The notes: generated from the sequence alone by a model not told the origin. Shown: positions 25,066-33,868, counted from the stretch's first letter. The stretch is DNA of 64,000 nucleotides from Pyrinomonadaceae bacterium (GCA_021228405.1 JAJQRF010000003.1:89581-153580); one strand, 5' to 3'. Numbers and translations are program-made.

Positions 25066-25596
25066 TTATTTAACTTCTTTGCACTGTCTGATGCCCGAAT
25101 TTTCGACGATGTCGATCACCGTAACGGTTTTCTTGCCCTTGTAATTTGCGTAAAAAAAGCTCACGCCTTTATATTCCAAACCGTCCTTGTTTTTACCGTA
25201 GATTCGGTAAATGTCTTCGAGCGTGCTTTTGCCCAAAACTATTCCTTTTGCGGTCTTGACCTGGAAAGGAGCACGCATTTCGATGTCGAAAATTTCCTTT
25301 TTCGTGTCGGCTTGGCACGAATAAAACGCTAAACCGAGTTTCGGGTAAACGATCGCAGTCGAATATTTGCCGTATTTTTTCGTTTGATAACTTTTTCCGA
25401 ACTTTTTGATAACATCCGCCGCCGTCGATCTGCCGACGCGGATTCCTTCGATGCCGACTCCTTCCTTTGCAACCTTTATTTTACTGCTTGTTTTATCCTT
25501 CGATGTGTCTTTTGGTTTGCTTTGCGCTTCGGCTGAAACTACAAAAAAACAACTCGCCAGAATCGTCAAAGCTACTGCAAAATAGCTTTTTTTCAT
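25066..25596 (-). CDS. Secreted hypothetical protein
   Basis: The 176 aa start with a signal peptide (about 1-25, KSYFAVALTILASCFFVVSAEAQ, cleavage after AEA). The mature part has two similar halves built on IRVGRSTAADVIKKFGKSY and IVLGKSTLEDIYRIYGKNK, a pattern of paired small domains seen in secreted proteins of unknown function. It lies 3 bp from the Uma2 gene and 56 bp from the OppC-like permease, within the same operon. It might be a periplasmic accessory, but nothing in the sequence shows this. Confidence 0.75.
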   Translation of the reverse strand: MKKSYFAVALTILASCFFVVSAEAQSKPKDTSKDKTSSKIKVAKEGVGIEGIRVGRSTAADVIKKFGKSYQTKKYGKYSTAIVYPKLGLAFYSCQADTKKEIFDIEMRAPFQVKTAKGIVLGKSTLEDIYRIYGKNKDGLEYKGVSFFYANYKGKKTVTVIDIVENSGIRQCKEVK

Positions 25597-25652
25597 TCAA
25601 ATCTCCTGTCATTATTTATTTCAAAAATCAGGGGCATTCAATTTGTAAAACT

Positions 25653-26615
25653 CTAGAACTTGCGCGTCTGCGGATCGAGCGCGTCGCGCAGTCCGTCGCC
25701 CAAAAAGTTGAGCGAAAAGAGCGTCAGAGCCATCGTCACGCCCGGGAAAATAAGTTGCCACGGGTAAATGGCGACGTTTTTGATGCCGTCCGCCGCCAGA
25801 CTTCCCCACGAAGCGAAAGGCGGCTGAACGCCGATTCCCAGAAACGACAAAAACGCTTCCGTGAGCATCACGCTCGGAATCGTCAAGGTCGCGTAAACGA
25901 TCACGGGACCGAGCGTATTCGGAACGAGATGACGGAAAATAATCGCAAACGTCGAAACGCCCGTCGCCCGCGCCGCCATCACGAATTCCTGATTTTTCAA
26001 ACTCAGAATCTGCCCGCGCACGACGCGCGCCATCGTCAGCCACGAAACCAGCCCGAGTGCGAAAAACAACAGAAATATCTGGCTCAATCCCTGATTTCCT
26101 TCGCCGCCGATCTTGTCCGACAATATTTTTATCCATTCGGGCATATTCGACCCGCCGAAAACCGAAAGCAGAACGATGACGATCAGAATATACGGAATCG
26201 AATAGAGAATATCGACGATTCGCATCATCAGATTATCGATCGAACCGCCTAAATATCCCGCGATCGCACCGTAAGAAACCCCGACAATGAGCGAAACGAT
26301 CGTCGAAATGATGCCGACCATTAGCGAAATCCTGCCGCCTTGCAGAACACGCGCTAAAATATCGCGTCCGGCATCATCCGTTCCCATCGGATGTTGAAGC
26401 GACGGCGGAAAAGATTTAACCAGTTCATTTTCGGGCGGAATGTAATAATAAGTATATCCGGTTGCCCATCTGATGATTGCCGGACCGATGATGACCGCGA
26501 TTATCATTACGATCATCACGATCAAACCGAAAACCGCCAGTTTGTTTTTCAGCAGACGCTTCCACGCATCTTTCCAAAGCGATGTTCCTTTTACCGTTGT
26601 TGTATTCTCTGCCAT
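25653..26615 (-). CDS. Peptide ABC transporter permease (OppC/DppC type)
   Basis: 320 aa from the ATG at 26615, giving MAENTTTVKGTSLWKDAWKR. This is the typical OppC N-terminal cytoplasmic segment, followed by the first membrane span (AVFGLIVMIVMIIAVIIG). Six spans in total are expected. The cytoplasmic EAA loop that contacts the ATPase is around VSTFAIIFRHLVPNTLG. It lies 5 bp after the OppB-like gene. An in-frame extension upstream to 27041 overlaps the OppB gene and is not real. Confidence 0.94.
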   Translation of the reverse strand: MAENTTTVKGTSLWKDAWKRLLKNKLAVFGLIVMIVMIIAVIIGPAIIRWATGYTYYYIPPENELVKSFPPSLQHPMGTDDAGRDILARVLQGGRISLMVGIISTIVSLIVGVSYGAIAGYLGGSIDNLMMRIVDILYSIPYILIVIVLLSVFGGSNMPEWIKILSDKIGGEGNQGLSQIFLLFFALGLVSWLTMARVVRGQILSLKNQEFVMAARATGVSTFAIIFRHLVPNTLGPVIVYATLTIPSVMLTEAFLSFLGIGVQPPFASWGSLAADGIKNVAIYPWQLIFPGVTMALTLFSLNFLGDGLRDALDPQTRKF

Positions 26616-26620
26616 AAAAT

Positions 26621-27535
26621 CTACTCGTAGCGAATGCGCGGGTCTAAAAATCCGTAGGAAATATCGACCAAAAGATTGAAAACCATAATCAAGATCGAAA
26701 GAAAAGCAACGATGCCGAGAATCAAGGGTTCGTCGCGGTTCAAAACGGCTTGAATAAAAATATTGCCCAATCCGGGAATCGCAAAAACCTTTTCGACAAC
26801 AACCGTTCCCGCCAGAAGTCCGGCAAGCGCGGGACCCGTAAAAGAAACGACCGGAATCAACCCGCCGCGCACCGCGTGCCGCAACAAAACGGTTTTCTCG
26901 TCCAAACCTTTCGCACGCGCCGTGCGAATGTAATCGGAACGCAGAACTTCGAGCATTCCCGCACGTGTCAAACGTGCAATGTAAGCCGCGTAAATCGCCG
27001 ACAAAGTGATGACCGGCAAAATAATTCCCGACAAACTCCAACGCGCCGGCGGAAGCCAGTAAAGCCAGAGCGAAAATATCAGAACGAGAATCGGACCCAG
27101 AACGAAATTAGGCACGGAAAGTCCGAGCATCGCAAGCGACATCGAACCGTAATCGAATCCCGAATTCTGCTTGAGCGATGCAATGATCCCAGCCGTCAAA
27201 CCGATCGCAAGCGCGAGAATGTAAGCCAATAAACCGATAATCGCCGAATACGGAAAAGACCGCCAGATCAGTTCGTTGACCGTTTCGCGTTCGTATTTCA
27301 GCGAATTGCCGAAATCGCCGCGCACCGTGTTCCAGAGCATAATCCCGTATTGCTGATACCACGGTTTGTCGAGTCCGTATTTTTTCTTGATATTTTCCTC
27401 GATCGCGGCAGGTAATTTTTTCTCGCCCGTGTAAAAGTTTCCGGGCGCGATGCGCACCAAAACCCACGTCAGCGTAATGACCAGCAACGCCATCGGAATT
27501 ATCAAAAGTAATCTGCGAATGATGAAACTTAGCAT
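26621..27535 (-). CDS. Peptide ABC transporter permease (OppB/DppB type)
   Basis: The 304 aa show the standard OppB start MLSFIIRRLLLIIPMALLVI as the first membrane span, the TLTWVLVRIAPGN motif and five further spans. The EAA loop is DYIRTARAKGLDEKTVLLRHA. It forms the membrane channel together with the OppC-like protein. Its start overlaps the end of the small coiled-coil gene upstream by 1 bp, and the OppC gene follows after 5 bp. Confidence 0.95.
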   Translation of the reverse strand: MLSFIIRRLLLIIPMALLVITLTWVLVRIAPGNFYTGEKKLPAAIEENIKKKYGLDKPWYQQYGIMLWNTVRGDFGNSLKYERETVNELIWRSFPYSAIIGLLAYILALAIGLTAGIIASLKQNSGFDYGSMSLAMLGLSVPNFVLGPILVLIFSLWLYWLPPARWSLSGIILPVITLSAIYAAYIARLTRAGMLEVLRSDYIRTARAKGLDEKTVLLRHAVRGGLIPVVSFTGPALAGLLAGTVVVEKVFAIPGLGNIFIQAVLNRDEPLILGIVAFLSILIMVFNLLVDISYGFLDPRIRYE

Positions 27536-27867
27536 TATTTTTTCCCTTTATTACTTTTTCCGTTTCCGTCGCTGAAAAACTTTTCCGCCATAAAAATTAC
27601 GGCGTTAAGACGTTCATCAGTTTCCCGTAAACGATTATCGGTTTCCTTTTGAGATTCGCGCAATTCTTTGATTTCCGCAGATATTTGCGCGATATTTTTC
27701 CCCTGTTCGACGGTCGAGTTATACAAATTAAGCGAAACTCGCTCCAATGTTCCGAGCCGTTTTTCGGCTTCTTTATGGGCTTCTTGAAGTTTTTGAATGT
27801 CGGCTGAAAATTGTGCTTGATTATTCAAGATAAACTCCATAGTTCTTTCCAGTTTTTCATCATCCAT
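27535..27867 (-). CDS. Small coiled-coil protein in the opp operon
   Basis: The 110 aa are nearly all coiled coil (MDDEKLERTMEFILNNQAQF, then repeated heptads through LRESQKETDNRLRETDERLN), ending in a basic tail. No signal peptide or membrane span is seen. Short coiled-coil proteins of this pattern are often encoded beside Uma2 genes or transporters in Cyanobacteria and Acidobacteriota; that association is from general familiarity. It sits between the substrate-binding protein gene (5 bp) and the permease gene (1-bp overlap). Confidence 0.75.
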   Translation of the reverse strand: MDDEKLERTMEFILNNQAQFSADIQKLQEAHKEAEKRLGTLERVSLNLYNSTVEQGKNIAQISAEIKELRESQKETDNRLRETDERLNAVIFMAEKFFSDGNGKSNKGKK

Positions 27868-27871
27868 AAAA

Positions 27872-30343
27872 TTATTCTCCCATTGTCGCTTTCAAGGCTT
27901 TGAGTTGCGCTTCGACCTGCGGATCGGTGACGTTCATAATGTTTTCAACGTCCGTATCCCATTTGTTCGGGTCGCGTTCGATATAGACGAACTTCCAGGC
28001 GAAAAGCGTTCCCGGATTCGGATAAAGTCCTTTGACATAAGGTTTTTTCATCCAGTTCGTCGCCGTAATCATAAGCGGCATCGAGGGCAATTTGTCCAGA
28101 ACGTAATATTCCGCCCGCGCCATTTTTTCATAACGCTTTTGCGGGTCGAGTTCGGCGTTCGCATCGTCGAGCATTTTGTCGTAGGTCGCGTCCTGAAAAC
28201 CCGAACCGCCGTCATTTTGTGCGCCGTATTGCAAGCCCAGAAACGTGTATGGGTCCATATAGTCGCCCGACCATAAACTGATCGCCATTCCCTGATATTG
28301 CAAAGCGTTTCGATGCGGTAAAAAGGTCTTAAATTCCATATTCTGGAGCGGAACGGTGATTCCTATGTTCTGTTTCCATTGTGCCTGAACGAATTCGGCG
28401 ATTTGGCGGTTCGATTCGTTGGTGTTGAAGGTCAGAGAAACTTTATCGGTCGGAAAAGCCGGACACGAAAACGTGTTGCCGCTTTGCTGGACGGGAAAAC
28501 CCGCTTCGCCGAGCAGTTTGCGCGCAAGTTCGGGGTTGAACTGCTTCTTTTGTTTTTCCCAATCTTCAGGCGAAATCTTCTTCTCCTGCCTGATCTCTTC
28601 GCCGACTTTTGCCATCGCTTTGTCGTAATCGGGGAAAATTCCCGAAGGCGATTGATAATAGAGCGGCTTCGAGGTTTTGCGGAATTGCGCCAACGATTCG
28701 CGGTTGACCGCCAGACTGAAAGCCTGACGCACTTTTTGATTATCGAACGGCGGTTTCGTCACGTTAAAGCTGTAATATGAAGTCGCATTTTCGGGCAAAT
28801 TCATATATTCGTCCTTGTATTGCCTGACTTCCTCGACCCACGAAGCCGGCACGGTGTGATTCAGAAAAGCATCGACCGAACCCGCTTTGTAAAGATTTAA
28901 CTGAGTTGCCTGTTCCTCGACCGGATAAAATTCGATGCCGTCGAGCCGCACATTTGCCGCATCCCAATTATTCGGGTCACGCTCGACGATCAAACGGTCA
29001 TACGGAATGTGCTCTTTAACTTTAAATGAACCGTTCGTCACGATATGTTCGGGTCGCGTCCAGTCATTTCCCCATTTTTCGATGACGTGCCGCGGCACAA
29101 GGCGGAAAAACTGATGCGTCAAAAGTCCGAGGAAAAACGGCGCGGGTTGGCGCAAAGTGATGCGGACGGTGTAATCGTCAACCGCTTCGATGCCGATGTC
29201 CTCACCTTTGACGGGAACGAGCGAAACAGGCACGAGTTCGTCGGGAAAAGATTGTTCGAGCCACACGCGATTTGCATAGAACAGCTTGCCGAGCGGTTTC
29301 TTTTTGGTTTTGGCTTTCTCGGCGATCTTCGCTTCGTCGGTCATCTGCGCGATCTCTTCATCGATCTTCTGATTTGCCGTTTCGCGTTTCTTATTTTCCG
29401 CCGCGACCGCATCAGCCAGTTTTTTGGCGGTCGGCGACCAGTTTACCTGCGCAAACCAATCCTGCGCGAAAAACCAGTTCGCGTCCGCCGCTTTGTTCAA
29501 ACCGTCTGCCAGAGTTTGTTTCGCCGCGTCCGAACACGCCGCTTCGGTGGCGCAAGCAAGCGCGTCGGGCGCGATATTCGCGCTCAGATATTTTGTCAGC
29601 GGATCGCCCGCGCTTTTAATCTTATTCGCCAAAGACGGCGCATTTTTCAGATCGGCAGTGGTAAATTTGAAGAATTCCTTTAATTTCGGATCCGGTTCGA
29701 CGGTTTGAGCCTGTTTGAGCGGACTTCCGTCGATCGTCAGACGGTCGGGCGATTGCAGAAAGCGGCGAGTATCGGTTTCGGTGCCGAAAGGAGTTGGCGT
29801 TTCCGGCGCGGCGGGAGCTTCGGCAACGTCGTCCTGCGTGATGAATTTACCGTTTCGCTCGATGAAAACCTGACCGCCGTTAAAGGCTTCGGCGTATTTG
29901 ATAAAATACCCGAGCGAAGCCGTGCGCGAAGCCGTTTCGGGATCGAAGCCGCGCCGGAAACTGTAAACGAAATCGTTCGCGGTGATCGGCGTGCCGTCGC
30001 TCCATTTGCCGTTTTTGCGCAGATTAAAAATAAATTCGTCAACTTTCGGCGAAACTTTCCAGCTTTCGGCAAGCGACGGAATCGGCTGTAAGGTTTTTGG
30101 ATCGTATTCGACCAATCCTTCAAAAAGCGCGCCGTAAATGCGGGCTTCGGGCTGACCCGACGAGATGTGCGGGTCGAGCGATTCGCTTTCCGAGCCTGAA
30201 ATGTAGCGCAGGACGTTATCCTTCGGAAGTTGTGTTTTTCCGAAATAACGATTGTTTGCCGAACTTGCACAGCTTATTAAAAAAGACGATAAAAGAAAAA
30301 TTGCCAAGATCGAACGAAATCTGTAAAAACCAATCCGCGCCAT
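27872..30343 (-). CDS. Oligopeptide ABC transporter substrate-binding lipoprotein, extra-long
   Basis: The 823 aa form a family-5 solute-binding protein (OppA/DppA). The signal ends in a lipobox (SFLISC), giving a membrane-anchored lipoprotein. The usual motifs are present: YISGSESESLDPH, ARIYGALFEGLVEYDP, WSDGTPITANDFVYSFRR, VRQAFSLAVNRE. Typical OppA is 530-560 aa; about 200 extra residues (roughly 160-350) are inserted after the FVYSFRR region, with Pro/Ala-rich and Lys/Glu-rich stretches. It delivers peptides to the OppB/OppC channel. A second binding-protein gene lies upstream. Confidence 0.92.
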   Translation of the reverse strand: MARIGFYRFRSILAIFLLSSFLISCASSANNRYFGKTQLPKDNVLRYISGSESESLDPHISSGQPEARIYGALFEGLVEYDPKTLQPIPSLAESWKVSPKVDEFIFNLRKNGKWSDGTPITANDFVYSFRRGFDPETASRTASLGYFIKYAEAFNGGQVFIERNGKFITQDDVAEAPAAPETPTPFGTETDTRRFLQSPDRLTIDGSPLKQAQTVEPDPKLKEFFKFTTADLKNAPSLANKIKSAGDPLTKYLSANIAPDALACATEAACSDAAKQTLADGLNKAADANWFFAQDWFAQVNWSPTAKKLADAVAAENKKRETANQKIDEEIAQMTDEAKIAEKAKTKKKPLGKLFYANRVWLEQSFPDELVPVSLVPVKGEDIGIEAVDDYTVRITLRQPAPFFLGLLTHQFFRLVPRHVIEKWGNDWTRPEHIVTNGSFKVKEHIPYDRLIVERDPNNWDAANVRLDGIEFYPVEEQATQLNLYKAGSVDAFLNHTVPASWVEEVRQYKDEYMNLPENATSYYSFNVTKPPFDNQKVRQAFSLAVNRESLAQFRKTSKPLYYQSPSGIFPDYDKAMAKVGEEIRQEKKISPEDWEKQKKQFNPELARKLLGEAGFPVQQSGNTFSCPAFPTDKVSLTFNTNESNRQIAEFVQAQWKQNIGITVPLQNMEFKTFLPHRNALQYQGMAISLWSGDYMDPYTFLGLQYGAQNDGGSGFQDATYDKMLDDANAELDPQKRYEKMARAEYYVLDKLPSMPLMITATNWMKKPYVKGLYPNPGTLFAWKFVYIERDPNKWDTDVENIMNVTDPQVEAQLKALKATMGE

Positions 30344-30536
30344 ATATTCGATGCTCCTTTTGCCGAAACCTTCAATAACTGAATGACAGATAAAACTTCT
30401 GGAGAGAAAGTCCGAAAACTTATTTTTGCTGCCCTAAAGTTATCACGTTATAAGTTTTATACGCAAGAAATTCAGGTTCGGGTTTTATTTTTTAGGGATT
30501 TGGCTTACAAAAAACGAAAGCTTCGGATTTTGTGTT
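30344..30536 (-). other. 193-bp spacer between the two binding-protein genes
   Basis: No gene or clear terminator is seen. The RBS for the downstream binding protein (AAAAGGAG, 30354-30361 on the plus-strand complement) lies near its start. A promoter for the downstream operon could lie here. Confidence 0.35.
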
Positions 30537-32498
30537 TTAGGATTCGCTTTTCTTGTTTTTCGGTTGCCAGTTATTATCGATGCGGACGGTTTTGAGCGAC
30601 GGAGCATCGAGAGTATTGATGTCGAACCCTTGAATATAGGGTTTGACCAATGAATAAGAAGTCGGGAAATAAAGCGGGATCGCGGGAAATTCGACGATCG
30701 CTTCTTCTTCGGTCAGGATGAGATTTCCATCCCCGGTTTCGAGAGTTTCGCCGCTCAGATGTTTTTCTTCCGCCGCTAACGGCGTTAATTCATCCAGCGG
30801 TTTTTCAGCCGGATTCGGTTTCGGGTTCACACCTTCGCCGGACGGCGGATTCGGCATTTCCGTTTTGTTTTCCTGGTTATTGATCTTCTTTTGCGGTGCG
30901 AAAATAGCGATCATATTTGCCGTTTCGTCCGAGGTCGGAAGCACGATTCCGCGTCTTAAAAGATCGTATTCGCCGCTTTGTCTGACCGTTTCGATCTCGC
31001 TGTTTTCCTTGACGACGATCTCGGTTTCGACGTTGAGATTATCTCTCCACATTTTCGCCACCGAACGCGCGATTCTTTGCTGAACGTCGTTGCGATTGAC
31101 GACCAGAAACACTTTCGGAAAGTTTTCGCCTTCGGGAAAACCTGCCGCCGCCAAAAGATTTTTGGCTTTTTCGACATCCTGCGTCAGTTTCAGGTCTTTG
31201 TCGTGAAACGGCAGAAAGTTAAACGCGGGTTTGGTCGCGCCTTCCATTTCGCCTTCGGTCAGGCGTTCGCGCTGAATCGAGATGGCGAGGGCTTCGCGGA
31301 TGCGCCGATCATCGAACGGGGCTTTTTTGCGGTTGAATTCGTAAAAGTTCAACGCGCTGTGCGTCGTGCGCTGAAAGTCGTCAAACGGTTGTAGAAGTTT
31401 CAGCGCGAGCGGCTCGAAATTCGCGTTCGTGATCGCGTCCAGATCGCCTTTGCGATACGATTCGAGAGCTTTTTCGGCATTTTCCGCGGGCACGAAACGG
31501 ACTCTTTCGAGTTCGACCTCATCCTTGTTCCAGTAACTCTCGGAACGGTCGAGCGTGATGCCGTCCGCCGCGAACGACACGATCTTAAATGCGCCGTTCG
31601 TGACGATGTTCGCGTTCAGTTTCTCCGCTTCAAACTCTTTTCCGTCGCCGAATACGGGACGAAAGATCGGGTGCGCGACCAGACGCGGGAAATCCTTGTC
31701 GGGTTCGATCAGGGAAACTTCCAGCGTAAATTCGTTGACGGCTTTGAAACCGTATTCGACTTTTGCCTTCGTTTCGTTTTTCGGCTTTTGCGGCGGTTCA
31801 AGCGGCGCGGCATTGGCGTTGGCGATGTTCGGCGTTTCCGTTTTCGTCACGTTTGCCGATGAATTTGCATTGCTCTGATTCTGCAACGCCGAAAGATTCT
31901 GCAAGGGCAATTGACTGAAAAGGGATTCGGTGTTCGCATCGGGCAGTTTTATTTTCTCGCTTTCCTTTTCGGACGGCATCCCGACGATGTTTTTCAGCAG
32001 ACTGCGATGCGTGATCTTTTCGTTCATTGCCGCGAGGCGTTTCCACGAACGCACAAAATCTTCCGCCGTGACCGCTTTCCCGTTCGTCCATTTCGCATCG
32101 CGGCGCAGTTTGAATGTCCACGTCCTGAAATCGTCCGAGGCGATCCATTCGGACGCGACCGCCGGAACCGCCTGTAAAGTTTTCGGGTCGGTATCGGTCA
32201 AGCCTTCGTAAACGGCGCGGACGAGATCGGACTCGGGCGCGGCGGAAGCCAGCGCGGGGTCGAAACTTTTCGGCAGTTTGCCGTTGCTCCAACGAAATTC
32301 CTTTTTCTCGGGCGGCGCGGTTTCGGCGTAGAACGGCTCGGTTTTCGGCGTTTCGAGTTCACTGCAAGCGGTGAAAAAGACAACGGAGAACAAAAGTGAA
32401 AAAGCGAAAAAGCGAAAAAGCGAAAAGGTGAAATTCGGTGCGAAAAATCTCTTTCCCGCCCTTTCGCCCTTTCGCCCTTTCGCCCTTTCATCTTTCAT
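30537..32498 (-). CDS. Second peptide ABC transporter substrate-binding lipoprotein
   Basis: The 653 aa also form a family-5 binding protein (FRWSNGKLPKSFDPA, LVRAVYEGLTDTDP, WTNGKAVTAEDFVRSWKR, IREALAISIQRERL). The lipobox is weak (FFTAC). An Asn/Ala/Pro-rich linker is inserted around residues 200-245, and there is a low-complexity Pro/Asn stretch near 545-575. The signal-peptide region is encoded by 8-nt tandem repeats (see the repeat at 32398-32490). It lies 5 bp after coaE on the same strand, so it may start a coaE-opp transcript. It probably broadens ligand range of the same transporter. Confidence 0.88.
   Translation of the reverse strand: MKDERAKGRKGERAGKRFFAPNFTFSLFRFFAFSLLFSVVFFTACSELETPKTEPFYAETAPPEKKEFRWSNGKLPKSFDPALASAAPESDLVRAVYEGLTDTDPKTLQAVPAVASEWIASDDFRTWTFKLRRDAKWTNGKAVTAEDFVRSWKRLAAMNEKITHRSLLKNIVGMPSEKESEKIKLPDANTESLFSQLPLQNLSALQNQSNANSSANVTKTETPNIANANAAPLEPPQKPKNETKAKVEYGFKAVNEFTLEVSLIEPDKDFPRLVAHPIFRPVFGDGKEFEAEKLNANIVTNGAFKIVSFAADGITLDRSESYWNKDEVELERVRFVPAENAEKALESYRKGDLDAITNANFEPLALKLLQPFDDFQRTTHSALNFYEFNRKKAPFDDRRIREALAISIQRERLTEGEMEGATKPAFNFLPFHDKDLKLTQDVEKAKNLLAAAGFPEGENFPKVFLVVNRNDVQQRIARSVAKMWRDNLNVETEIVVKENSEIETVRQSGEYDLLRRGIVLPTSDETANMIAIFAPQKKINNQENKTEMPNPPSGEGVNPKPNPAEKPLDELTPLAAEEKHLSGETLETGDGNLILTEEEAIVEFPAIPLYFPTSYSLVKPYIQGFDINTLDAPSLKTVRIDNNWQPKNKKSES
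32398..32490. repeat. 8-nt tandem repeats in the 5' end of the binding-protein gene
   Basis: About three copies of GCGAAAAA (around 32400-32430, plus strand) and four copies of GGGCGAAA (around 32455-32490, minus strand). They encode the basic N-region and the Phe/Leu-rich hydrophobic core of the signal peptide. As 8 is not a multiple of 3, copy-number change would shift the frame. Confidence 0.8.
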
Positions 32499-32503
32499 AA
32501 GTT

Positions 32504-33103
32504 TTATAACACTCTCAATTGCTCAAAGATTTCAATAACTTGCCGCCGCGTATCTTCAAAACCCTTTGACGTGTCGATCAGATAATCGGCAAACTTTTTC
32601 TTTTCTTCCTGCGGCATTTGGGCGTTGATGCGCTTTAATGCTTCGGCTTCGGAAAAGCTGTTTCGCTTAATAAGTCTGTCTAATTGTATCGCGAAATCGC
32701 ACCAAACGACAATCAGTTTCGTAAATCTTTTGTAACCGCCCGACTCGATCATCAGAGCCGCATCGACGATCGCAATGCCGTCGGGTTTAAGCCTTTCGCA
32801 CTGCGCCAGCCATTCGTTCTGCGCCTCGAAAACGAGCGGATGCACGATCGAATTCAACAGCAGACGTTTTTCTTCGTCCGCAAAGACAATTCCAGCCATC
32901 TTAACGCGGTCGAGTTCGCCGTTTTCCTGCAAAACTTCCGCGCCGAATTTCTCGATAATCAATGCCAAGCCTTTAGAATTAGGCGCAACGACCTCGCGCG
33001 CCGTCTGATCGGCATCCAAAACGAACGCGCCGAGTTCGCGAAACACCTCGCAGACGAACGATTTCCCGACCGCGATCGAACCTGTCAGACCGACTTTTAA
33101 CAT
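32504..33103 (-). CDS. coaE: Dephospho-CoA kinase
   Basis: The 199 aa match the normal CoaE length. The P-loop is GLTGSIAVGKSFV, and the acidic DADQTAREV and IVHPLVF segments are the family landmarks. It catalyses the last step of coenzyme A synthesis, ATP-dependent phosphorylation of dephospho-CoA at the 3' hydroxyl. It lies 5 bp before the peptide-binding-protein gene on the same strand and after a TAACTGATA-type inverted-repeat spacer. Confidence 0.95.
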   Translation of the reverse strand: MLKVGLTGSIAVGKSFVCEVFRELGAFVLDADQTAREVVAPNSKGLALIIEKFGAEVLQENGELDRVKMAGIVFADEEKRLLLNSIVHPLVFEAQNEWLAQCERLKPDGIAIVDAALMIESGGYKRFTKLIVVWCDFAIQLDRLIKRNSFSEAEALKRINAQMPQEEKKKFADYLIDTSKGFEDTRRQVIEIFEQLRVL

Positions 33104-33112
33104 AGAATTTAA

Positions 33113-33200
33113 GTGAGAACTGATAACTGATAACTGATAACTGATAAATTAAATCATTCGTTTTCCACTATCACTTCTCAGTTCTCACTTCTCACTTCTC
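33113..33200. repeat. Inverted repeat of AACTGATA/TCTCACTT words
   Basis: AAGTGAGAACTGATAACTG and its complement CAGTTCTCACTTCTCACTT face each other across tandem AACTGAT copies. The repeat lies between the MazG-like gene end and coaE start. It shares its words with the repeat at 21541-21616. Confidence 0.65.
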
Positions 33201-33501
33201 TTAAGTGTCGTTTGGCTAATTTTTCGACATTAAACTCAGCGATTTCGGCAAGCGTCAAGCCTAATTCGTCGGCACAGGCGGAGATATACCAGAGCACGTC
33301 GCCGAGTTCGTCTTTCAGCCTGGCGCGGGTTTCGTCCGTAACCGTGCCGCCGTGATCGCGTTGGATTTTCTTGACAATATTCGCAACTTCGCCCGCTTCG
33401 CCCGCGAGTCCGAGCGTCGGATATTCGAGATTGCTTAAACGATTCGGATACAAAGCCGTCTGCTTGGCTTCCGATTGATATTCTTCAAACGATAATTTCA
33501 T
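33178..33501 (-). CDS. MazG-like nucleotide pyrophosphohydrolase
   Basis: About 107 aa from the ATG at 33501, where the family sequence begins (MKLSFEEYQSEAKQTALYP). It is a single all-alpha MazG domain with the metal-binding pattern GLAGEAGEVANIVKK (ExxE) and LKDELGDVLWYISA (ExxD). Such enzymes hydrolyse (d)NTPs to monophosphate plus pyrophosphate as house-cleaning. An in-frame extension to 33570 lies in degenerate repeat DNA and is not favoured. Its promoter would have to lie in or near array C. Confidence 0.9.
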   Translation of the reverse strand: MKLSFEEYQSEAKQTALYPNRLSNLEYPTLGLAGEAGEVANIVKKIQRDHGGTVTDETRARLKDELGDVLWYISACADELGLTLAEIAEFNVEKLAKRHLREVRSEN

Positions 33502-33532
33502 AATTTGCTGATAGTTCCCGCAACGATCGAAT

Positions 33533-33868
33533 GATTTTCCAATCGCGGGAAACGAAAACTTTTTACGCACCGATGATTGCCTGAAAAGATAAAGCGATGA
33601 TCGAATTTTCCCAAAGGATTATTCAATAATCCCGAAAGATTATGCTTTACGCTCACGAGATTACTCAATAATCTTGCAAGATTTGCCTTTGCGCTCACGA
33701 GTGCAAAGCATAATCTCACGAGATTTGTCTTTACGCTCGTGAGCGTAAAGCGTAATCTTTCGAGTGCAAAGCATAATCTTTTGAGCGTAAAGACTAATCT
33801 CTCGAGCGTAGAACATAATCCTTCAAGCGTAGAAGATAATCTTTCGAGATTATTCAGGTTCTTTTTAT
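33533..33868. repeat. Array C: sixteen units of exactly 21 nt with flipped orientation
   Basis: Units start every 21 nt from 33533 to 33848. The first four are degenerate and the rest are clear from 33617. Words such as GCGTAAAGC-ATAATCT occur on one strand in the right half (from 33743), and GCTTTACGC/AGATTATGC in the left half, so orientation inverts at about 33738 while the phase is kept. The array fills the promoter side of the MazG-like gene. Open frames on both strands are by-products of the 21-nt period. Confidence 0.88.

Noticed and set aside
26616-27041. N-terminal extension of the OppC-like permease
   Set aside because: It overlaps the OppB-like gene in another frame, and the family start MAENTTTV lies at 26615.
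30383-30595. Plus-strand 70-aa gene in the binding-protein spacer
   Set aside because: It overlaps the 3' end of the minus-strand binding-protein gene, with no RBS or recognisable sequence.
33498-33719. 73-aa minus-strand protein over the left half of array C
   Set aside because: Same cause as above; it also overlaps the MazG-like gene start.
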